Below are positions 19,251 through 26,480 of a stretch of 64,000 bases of DNA, piece after piece. This stretch comes from Acidobacteriaceae bacterium (GTDB lineage Bacteria; Acidobacteriota; Terriglobia; Terriglobales; Acidobacteriaceae), in the NCBI GenBank assembly GCA_003134815.1, contig PLCO01000015.1:14107-78106 (forward strand), read 5' to 3'. Made by a program: the position numbers and the translations under genes. The notes under the pieces were generated by a model. That model did no database searches. It was given only the letters and a program-made list of their open reading frames with translations, and was not told the DNA's origin. The first letter of the stretch is position 1, and every line of letters begins with the position of its first letter.

Positions 19251-22200
19251 ACCTTCTCTTTCTCACGTTTCCTGCTCTTATCTTTGTTACATTTGCGTGG
19301 CTGGCCTTCCGGAATCCCGATCGAATTCGGATGGCCTTCGTTTGCCTGATGGTTGCCGTGCTTTCCGCAGTGTCCGCCCTGCTTCTGCTGCGCATGGTTG
19401 ACAATACGGGCCGTTGGATTGATCACACGCAGATCGCGTGGGTGGGCATTGCACCGGCTGAGGGCAATTCTCTTACGCTGGGCTCGCCCTCCGCCGGCGC
19501 CGTTCCCGCCTGGCCCGGCGATCACCTGTCTCCAACCGTGAAATTCACCGCCGCTGCGAACGGCCAGATGACGTTAGAAAGCTCCGGCGGTGGCGGATTT
19601 GTTTTCGATAGCAGTGACAACGTCCTCTATGGCACAAGCCTCGATCAGGATCAGGTCGTCAGCGATCGCGATGGAGATTCCTATATGTTGTCGGTGAAGA
19701 AGCGTGGCTGGCTCTTGAAAAAATGGCGCATCGGTGTCTCTCGTAATGGGCAAAACCTGCTGCTGAACGGCGAAGGCGACGTGATCGCATCCGAGACCTC
19801 GGCTGTGAACCTTGCCGGAGAATTGGACCGCACCCTGCGGAGGATGCGCGCGCAATCGGACCCTGAAGCCGGGCCGCTCGGCAGGTGGGCCGCACAGATT
19901 CAATTGCTTTTGACCAGCAGCAATCACGCATACTTCGTGATCGCCGGTCGGCCGGGCTCCGGAATCCAGCAGCAATCCTCGCGGGTCCCCATGGGTTCGG
20001 TGATTGCGATCCGCTGGTCCCGCTTGCGACTTAATGTTCGGATTGAGTCGATCGATGGAACGCCACGCCTGGTCTTCTTGCCGCCATTCCGCGAATCCAG
20101 CCCGCTGCCGCCAGAGGACGCGCCCGCCCCAGTCCCCACCCGCCTGGAGATTGAAGCAACTCCCGCGCCGGGAGACAAAGCATTTTTGTTGCCCATCGGG
20201 GCTCTCACTGCGCCGCATAATGAAGCGCTTCTGGTCGATGGTAAATTCGAAAACAAATCAGGCAATCCTGCGCCCGATGTGGCTGGTATTCCGGGCGTCA
20301 CTTCGTCGTTCGATGCAGTCATATCAAACTACCACTTTTATCTGGACACAATTCACGATGTACCTGCAGCCTGGTCCTTCGGAACCGCTGGAGCCGGCTT
20401 GCCGCTGTTCTTGCCGTTGCTCGTCATCTGGCTCGGATATTTGTGCTGCCTGCTTGAAATCTTCTTCCTCTATGACGACACAATCGAACCGCGCACGCTG
20501 ATCGCTCTGCTCGGCATCTCGCTCGTAGCCTGGGTGGTTCTCTGTGCCCGAGTGGGCCTCGCATTTCGTTACGCGGCAAACCCCGGCACAGTCGATGCTC
20601 TCGCGGTCGGCGGCCTCACGCTCTCACTGGGAGCCCTGGCATTTCTTCCAGCATTCATCCTTGTGCTGGCGTTTTTGTGCTCTGTCACCAGGCATGAGGC
20701 TGCGGATTTGGGATTGCGCCGTTTGCTGCCCGCCGCCAACCTCCTCGTATTCCTGGTCATTCCGGCGCTTGTTTGGCACATGTGGCCCATTCTTCATTTG
20801 TCGCAAACGCCGGGCCGTGTCGACGGGATCCTCTCTTCGTTCCGTGCAGCGTTCAGCGCCGAAAAACCGTGCGCTCTGTTTTTGTTTCTCTGGCTCATCG
20901 GATGCGTTTGGTTATGGCGCAAGGCCAGGCGAGGCTCGCGTCAATCGCTCGAAGATCGCCTTGTGAATCTCGAGGAAGCTCTGACGGTGATGTGGGTGAA
21001 ACACTGGCAGCGGCGCGATATTGCAATCGTGGTCGGTGCCATTTTCGTGGTCTTTTGCCTCGCCTTCGTTACGCGCTCGATTCCGTGGCTCAACGGCCCC
21101 GCCAAGGAGGCGTTTGCGCCGCTCTGCCAGTTATTTGGCCTCGCCATTCTTCTCGTGCCGGGCAGAGGCCAATTGCACTCCGCGGATCGAGTAGGCAGAT
21201 GGAAGAAGTCGTCCATCGGATGCATCCTCATTCTTCTGCCTTGCCTGCTGCTGCCTGCGTTTGGCTTCGGAGATTGGGGAGGCGTGGTTGGCGGCCTGGC
21301 ACTCTTCCTTCCGTTCTTGTTTGTCGTTCTTCTGGGAAATCATCGTGCCCTCGCCAAGTGGTTTGCAGCAGCTGTGATCGTCCTCTGCGTATCGGGTATT
21401 CTCCTCTTCTTCTTTCCTGGCTGGGCTATCCACTGGCCTCGCGTCTATACGCGCATCACGATTGCCGAACATACTTCAAAATGGGCCGAGGACCAGTGGC
21501 TCACGCAGCGCGCGTACAACCGCAACGGGGACTCGGTGGCGCAGCAGTTCGCCTTTGGCGATGAACATCGCTGGGCCAATCTCCGCATGATCCGGATCGG
21601 CGCCTATACCGGCGTCGGCTTTGGGAATTCCAGTCCGCAGAAGGCCGGAATCGCGCTCAATACCGTTCAGGCCGACAGCACCTACGCGTTCTACATTGCC
21701 AGCGAGCACGGCGCCTGGGGCGGAGTATTTCTTTTGTTGCTCGCTTCGCTTCCGCTCGTTTTGGTTGCGTGGCGCCATTGGCGTGCATCCGGCGCTTCCT
21801 GGCTCACCGAGCTGCTCTACATCATAGCCGGCGCGTTTTTTCTTGAAACCCTGGCGCAGGTGCTGATGAACAGCATGCAGATTATTCCCTTTACAGGCCG
21901 CAATCTGCCGCTGCTTTCCGTTTCCTCACTTTCCGATGTTCTGCGCTGGTCAGTTCTCTTCTCCTGCGCGGTTCTCATCATGGTCGCGGACCGCGATCCC
22001 CAGGACGAAGCATCGGCCCGGAGCTGGCAATGGCCCGGAAGGGTCGTCGCAGCCGCTGTCGGCATCGTCTGTGTTTCGCCCATCCTTATCCTCATACAGG
22101 GACAATTGGCCGATCGGACGCTCGAGAATCCTAAGCCCGGCCAGGAAATCGCGGTGGGCGCGGTGCCGCCCGTCTACGATCGTGACGCCGAAGTGCGCGG

Positions 22201-24838
22201 CCAGGTGGAGCAGATCCGCAGCGAACTTAAGTTCGATCCGGCCACGGACCGCATTGTGTTCACGTCTCCCGAGGAACAAGACAGGAACCAAGATACGCAG
22301 CTTCAGCAGGAAATCCAGCGCTTTAACGTCCTTCCCGACTCGTTGAAGATCGTGTCTCCGGGAGGGAACAGCCTCAGGAGCCAGGGCGACATCAAGAAAT
22401 TCGTCGCCGATATCACGTCACTCACCACCGTCGACGGCTATTTAAAGCTGATGGACAATTGGAAGGAAGAAGAAAACCCCGCGCAAGCCGCGGCGCTTCC
22501 CCCGCTCTTTCGCGTTGAAGAGCGGCTTCCGGTTGCGGACGCGGACCAGTCTCCTGAGTCGGGAACGCCGAGCTTTGAGATTCAGGCAAATCCGGCCTAT
22601 GACGCCGCCATCGACCTCGACACCCGGCTTAACCCTGACGGCTTGAAGACCATTGCCTGGCGCAATGGGTCGGGCGATAGTTGGCTGCTGCAGGGGCCCG
22701 GCGTGCAGGTCACCATCACCGCCGGCGGCGGAGCTAACGATCAGCGATCGAAGGTCGTATTGTCGCCGATGAAAGGCGTGAGCAACCAGATCGACCGGTT
22801 TTCCGCATCGACGCAACAAACCACTGGCAAACTGAAAGTTGTTCTGAATTGCGCCAATGAGAGCAACTGGAAGATTCCCTTTCTGCCAAAGCGCGTGCCC
22901 CCGCAAACCGAACTGGTCGACTTTGACGCCTCGGGTAGCGGCATTACGATGAGCTCGGCAGACCTGAAGCTGGCGTATCAGCCGGCCGGGAGCCCCGGCT
23001 TCAAGGATTTCAGCGGAAAAATCACGTTGAACAATGGCGCGCGCTTCAAGCCCCGCCAGAGCGTCTGCAAACTGCCAACTGCGCCGATCTTCACGCTTAC
23101 GCATTCAAGCGCCGGAGCCCTGGTTGGCGCCGCCTGGGTGAATGGAGAATGGGAGGCCGCTTACGACACGGGTGCCCGCCTTACCTGGCTGCAACAGCTC
23201 GCGCGGTTTTCGCAGTCGCAGCGAGATAAGCAACTCGGGTTCGACCGCGTAACGCTTGAGCCGCGACTGCAGGCAGCGGCGCAAGCGTCAGTCGACCAGC
23301 ACGGACGCGATTTGCAAAAGAAGTTGCTCGCAGCGGCAATTTCCCTGTGCGCCGACGTCAACTGCGGCAGCACGGCCGCAGAAGACGGCGCGAAAATTCC
23401 ATGGGAACTCGCTCTGAAGCGCATGGAAGCGCGCCGGCTCTTTCTTCCGCCGCGCGCCGCTGTCTCGATCATGAATCTCGATGGAGAGGTTCTTGGGCTC
23501 GCCGGGTGGCCGCGCAGTTCCACAACCGGTGAATGGGAGACGGTAAAGGACGCCGACGGCAAAACCGAAATTGACGTGCATCCGCCGGCACAGTGGCTCG
23601 CAACAGAGGCACCCGCCGCCGTCAGGAACCGCTATCTCGGCGACAGAAACTTCGATCTACTGGTTGCAGGTTCGTCCACCAAACCCATCTGGGCCGCCGC
23701 AACCCTCAGTGTGAACCCTCGCCTCGTGCATCTGGGCGTGCGCGGCGTCAAAGTGGATCACACGCTCTTTGGCATCGACATTCCGGGCGCAACCTGGAAT
23801 GGAACAGCAAGCGGTGATCGCTGGATCGATTTCACCCACTACCTTTCCAATTCGAACAATAATTATCAGGTCCGCCTCAATTTCCTTGGCCTTGCGCCTC
23901 CCGACGCTGGGCCGAATGTCGTTCAAGTGGAGCGCAACGGGGACGGATCCGAGTACCACACCTCGTCACAGTTGGAGACAATTGCGACTCAGCCCTGGGA
24001 GCGCGCTCCCGACCTCGCAGCTTACGGCTTCAGCCACAAAACCCCTCAAACGCTGCAGGGATTGGCAGACAGTCAGCTCGCGCAGGCGATGCAAGCGCAC
24101 TTCCCGGTCAATATCGTCGAAACGAATCAGCCCCGCCGTTCTTACGACATCTCGTTCTGGTCGGGAAATGAACTGGACAATTTCGTCGCCACGGAAGGTG
24201 TCGAAGAAAGATGGGGCCAACTCAGTTCCAGCAGCCCTGCCGCAACAAATTTTGAATTCGATGCCACGAGTTCCGATCCTCGGCATCTTCCCGAATTCGC
24301 ATCGCCGCGGGCCTTTATCAGCGTCCTCCTCGGCGGCTCCACAAACACCTGGTCGAATCTCGATTTGCCGTCGAGCATCTATACGGCGATGTCGGGGAGG
24401 CCCATTGTGCCGCACATCGGTATTTTGCCGCGGACCGTGTCCACGCGCGATCCACTCCCGCGCGACGTTTCCGATCCCATTCGCGCCGGCTTAGAGGAAA
24501 TGATCCGGTCGGGTACGGGTGCGCCTTTTCTGTCGGACCGGTTTGGCGGTGCTCATGCGCTCTCCCGATCGCTGGGACCGGAGTACAACTTCTACGCGAA
24601 GACCGGAACCCTTGAAACGCTTGAAGAGACCAGGGAGAGCAGCGATTTAGCCCTGGCTCGCATTGTCCTTATCATTGTTCCGAAGGGAACGGATAAATCG
24701 CGCGCGCACAAGGGGCTTATCCTGTCTTTCGTTTCAGAGTACGGCGGAATGAGTAACTCGGAATCAAATTCGGCGGTCGAATGGATCAGCAACTTCGTCC
24801 TTGAAAACCGCGACCTGCTCAAAGACGCGATGAAGTAG
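19247..24838 (+). CDS. SEDS (FtsW/RodA-like) - penicillin-binding transpeptidase fusion protein
   Basis: An 1863-residue protein that appears to join both peptidoglycan synthase activities. Residues 1-50 hold two membrane spans; about 50-370 is an extra domain of unknown fold. A polytopic SEDS domain covers about 375-955, with VGFGNSSPQKAG before D810 (ADSTYAFYIASEHG) and the family signature IPFTGRNLPLLSVSSLSD. The rest is extracytoplasmic: LEPRLQAAAQASVDQ and RAAVSIMNLDGEVLGLAGWPRS match the entry of a transpeptidase domain, then S1476-S-T-K1479 (SxxK), S1536-N-N1538 (SxN) and K1785TG (KTG) follow in correct order. Predicted reactions are glycan polymerisation of lipid II and beta-lactam-sensitive crosslinking. 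ATG 19247 overlaps the upstream stop (ATGA). Separate FtsW and PBP genes are the norm; a fusion in a GTPase operon is unusual. Confidence 0.85.
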   Translation: MNLLFLTFPALIFVTFAWLAFRNPDRIRMAFVCLMVAVLSAVSALLLLRMVDNTGRWIDHTQIAWVGIAPAEGNSLTLGSPSAGAVPAWPGDHLSPTVKFTAAANGQMTLESSGGGGFVFDSSDNVLYGTSLDQDQVVSDRDGDSYMLSVKKRGWLLKKWRIGVSRNGQNLLLNGEGDVIASETSAVNLAGELDRTLRRMRAQSDPEAGPLGRWAAQIQLLLTSSNHAYFVIAGRPGSGIQQQSSRVPMGSVIAIRWSRLRLNVRIESIDGTPRLVFLPPFRESSPLPPEDAPAPVPTRLEIEATPAPGDKAFLLPIGALTAPHNEALLVDGKFENKSGNPAPDVAGIPGVTSSFDAVISNYHFYLDTIHDVPAAWSFGTAGAGLPLFLPLLVIWLGYLCCLLEIFFLYDDTIEPRTLIALLGISLVAWVVLCARVGLAFRYAANPGTVDALAVGGLTLSLGALAFLPAFILVLAFLCSVTRHEAADLGLRRLLPAANLLVFLVIPALVWHMWPILHLSQTPGRVDGILSSFRAAFSAEKPCALFLFLWLIGCVWLWRKARRGSRQSLEDRLVNLEEALTVMWVKHWQRRDIAIVVGAIFVVFCLAFVTRSIPWLNGPAKEAFAPLCQLFGLAILLVPGRGQLHSADRVGRWKKSSIGCILILLPCLLLPAFGFGDWGGVVGGLALFLPFLFVVLLGNHRALAKWFAAAVIVLCVSGILLFFFPGWAIHWPRVYTRITIAEHTSKWAEDQWLTQRAYNRNGDSVAQQFAFGDEHRWANLRMIRIGAYTGVGFGNSSPQKAGIALNTVQADSTYAFYIASEHGAWGGVFLLLLASLPLVLVAWRHWRASGASWLTELLYIIAGAFFLETLAQVLMNSMQIIPFTGRNLPLLSVSSLSDVLRWSVLFSCAVLIMVADRDPQDEASARSWQWPGRVVAAAVGIVCVSPILILIQGQLADRTLENPKPGQEIAVGAVPPVYDRDAEVRGQVEQIRSELKFDPATDRIVFTSPEEQDRNQDTQLQQEIQRFNVLPDSLKIVSPGGNSLRSQGDIKKFVADITSLTTVDGYLKLMDNWKEEENPAQAAALPPLFRVEERLPVADADQSPESGTPSFEIQANPAYDAAIDLDTRLNPDGLKTIAWRNGSGDSWLLQGPGVQVTITAGGGANDQRSKVVLSPMKGVSNQIDRFSASTQQTTGKLKVVLNCANESNWKIPFLPKRVPPQTELVDFDASGSGITMSSADLKLAYQPAGSPGFKDFSGKITLNNGARFKPRQSVCKLPTAPIFTLTHSSAGALVGAAWVNGEWEAAYDTGARLTWLQQLARFSQSQRDKQLGFDRVTLEPRLQAAAQASVDQHGRDLQKKLLAAAISLCADVNCGSTAAEDGAKIPWELALKRMEARRLFLPPRAAVSIMNLDGEVLGLAGWPRSSTTGEWETVKDADGKTEIDVHPPAQWLATEAPAAVRNRYLGDRNFDLLVAGSSTKPIWAAATLSVNPRLVHLGVRGVKVDHTLFGIDIPGATWNGTASGDRWIDFTHYLSNSNNNYQVRLNFLGLAPPDAGPNVVQVERNGDGSEYHTSSQLETIATQPWERAPDLAAYGFSHKTPQTLQGLADSQLAQAMQAHFPVNIVETNQPRRSYDISFWSGNELDNFVATEGVEERWGQLSSSSPAATNFEFDATSSDPRHLPEFASPRAFISVLLGGSTNTWSNLDLPSSIYTAMSGRPIVPHIGILPRTVSTRDPLPRDVSDPIRAGLEEMIRSGTGAPFLSDRFGGAHALSRSLGPEYNFYAKTGTLETLEETRESSDLALARIVLIIVPKGTDKSRAHKGLILSFVSEYGGMSNSESNSAVEWISNFVLENRDLLKDAMK

Positions 24839-25049
24839 CAACTACCAATCCTCTCGTTGGGGGACGGACCGGCGACGATCCGACCAGGACTTATTTCCTT
24901 GTGGACGCGGGAGAAAAACTTCCGACTCCGTTCCGTCCAAAAGTCATTCGAGCGCAACTCAGTTACGATGCCTGGAGAGGTAATCTTCATCAGATTGAAG
25001 AGAAAAATGCCGGCTTAGTGAGGATCGAGATCGGGTGCGGACACAGAAT

Positions 25050-26480
25050 TCATTTGACGGCCTGAAGAAGGATCGACTCACATTCCTGGGGAGTTTCAAT
25101 GCCGGTAAAGCCGAATCCATTCCATCGGTAGGCTGCAATTCGAGTTGCTTTCGTGGCAGGATCCGGCAGCAGGAACGAGTCGCCGCGATGCAGCGCGCAC
25201 AAGACGCCGTCTTTTGATTCCACTGCATCGATCAGCGGCCATGCCAGTGCGGAGCCTCGCCATCGCGCAATCAGGCCATGCGGACCAACAGCGTAGACAT
25301 AAGGCCGCAGACCCACCTCATCGTCAATCGATGAGTTATGCCGTTCTAATGAGAGCAGCAGGGGTTCGGCCGCCATGGAAGTGACCAGTTGCAGGGAGAC
25401 CAGAGCCTGGCGTCTTGATTGCCATACGAGCTTTCCCACCCCGTCGCCATCAATCTTGCAGCCATCGAGAATGATTCCATTCGGCGGCTGATCGGAAGAC
25501 CATGGTTCGGGCCGGATGGTGACTCCATCGATTTGCGCACCCGGATCAAGCTGCGGAGAGCAGGCTGCGAGAGCATGATCAGCTGCCGCATCTCTGCCCG
25601 CCAACTTTGGATAAGCCGTGGCCTCATCGGTGTGTGTGGCAATCGCTCCGCACAGCAAGTGGCCGTCGTGGATGCGGCAGTCGGCGATGAGGCCGTCTTT
25701 TGTCTCGGCATATTTCTGGTCGAATAGATGGTTGCCAAGCGAGAAGAAGACCGGCTTGCCCTCAACGCATGCGGGAGCCTGGACAACATGGGGATGATGG
25801 CCGACGATCAGATCCGCTCCGTGCTCGACCAGCCAGCGCGCCTGCTGCTGCTGCGAGCCGGTTGGCCAATCCTGCAGTTCGTTGCCCCAATGAATGGATA
25901 CGACAACCAGGTTCGCCAACTGGCGGGCGAGCCGCAGCTTCTGCGCCAGTTCGACAGAGGGGACTTGCTCGACGCGGCCATCGGCAGCACGGATGGTTGT
26001 GACCGCGATGAAACCGAGGGTGAGCTCGCCGAAGCGAAAAAACTGCGGAGAACTGTCGAAGTCCAGCGCCAGCAGGCCGCTCTGCTGGAAGGCTGCGCGC
26101 GTTTCGATTCGACCGGCCGGGCCGAGGTCGCCGGAGTGGTTGTTCTCCGCGGTCACCAGACGGAAGCCGGCCTGCCGCATTAGTTCGACTGCGGAATCGG
26201 GCGCGGCGAAGCACAGTTTGTTCTCCGCGGGACATTTTGCCGGGTCGCCGATGGCGCCTTCGAAGTTGCCGCCGACGAGGCTGGCGCTGCTGAAGAGGTC
26301 AGAGAAACCAGTCCACGGACTTGTCTTGCGCTGGTCGATTTCTGCGCTCACGAGGCGCGACATCATGACGTCGCCGGTAAAGAGCAGGCGGAAATCGCCG
26401 GGGGCTGCCTGTGCCTCGGCCGCGATCGGGATGAGAAGTGTTGCGGCTGCGAGCGCTAGAAGGGCGGTTCTGCCGGACAT
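25050..26480 (-). CDS. CapA-family (PGA_cap) metallophosphatase-like secreted protein
   Basis: A 476-residue exported protein with signal peptide TALLALAAATLLIPIAAEAQA. The CapA calcineurin-like fold is shown by LLFTGDVMMSR, GGNFEGAI, AENNHSGDLG, VSIHWGNELQDWP and DLIVGHHPHVVQ, which supply the metal-binding Asp, Asn and His residues. Relatives take part in poly-gamma-glutamate capsule export or act as envelope phosphoesterases; the substrate here is unknown. The gene overlaps the 3' end of the upstream DUF3160 gene by 25 bases, so the two form an operon. ATG 26480 is chosen because a signal peptide begins there; the frame remains open further upstream. It converges with the SEDS-PBP gene, 211 bases away. 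Confidence 0.85.
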   Translation of the reverse strand: MSGRTALLALAAATLLIPIAAEAQAAPGDFRLLFTGDVMMSRLVSAEIDQRKTSPWTGFSDLFSSASLVGGNFEGAIGDPAKCPAENKLCFAAPDSAVELMRQAGFRLVTAENNHSGDLGPAGRIETRAAFQQSGLLALDFDSSPQFFRFGELTLGFIAVTTIRAADGRVEQVPSVELAQKLRLARQLANLVVVSIHWGNELQDWPTGSQQQQARWLVEHGADLIVGHHPHVVQAPACVEGKPVFFSLGNHLFDQKYAETKDGLIADCRIHDGHLLCGAIATHTDEATAYPKLAGRDAAADHALAACSPQLDPGAQIDGVTIRPEPWSSDQPPNGIILDGCKIDGDGVGKLVWQSRRQALVSLQLVTSMAAEPLLLSLERHNSSIDDEVGLRPYVYAVGPHGLIARWRGSALAWPLIDAVESKDGVLCALHRGDSFLLPDPATKATRIAAYRWNGFGFTGIETPQECESILLQAVK

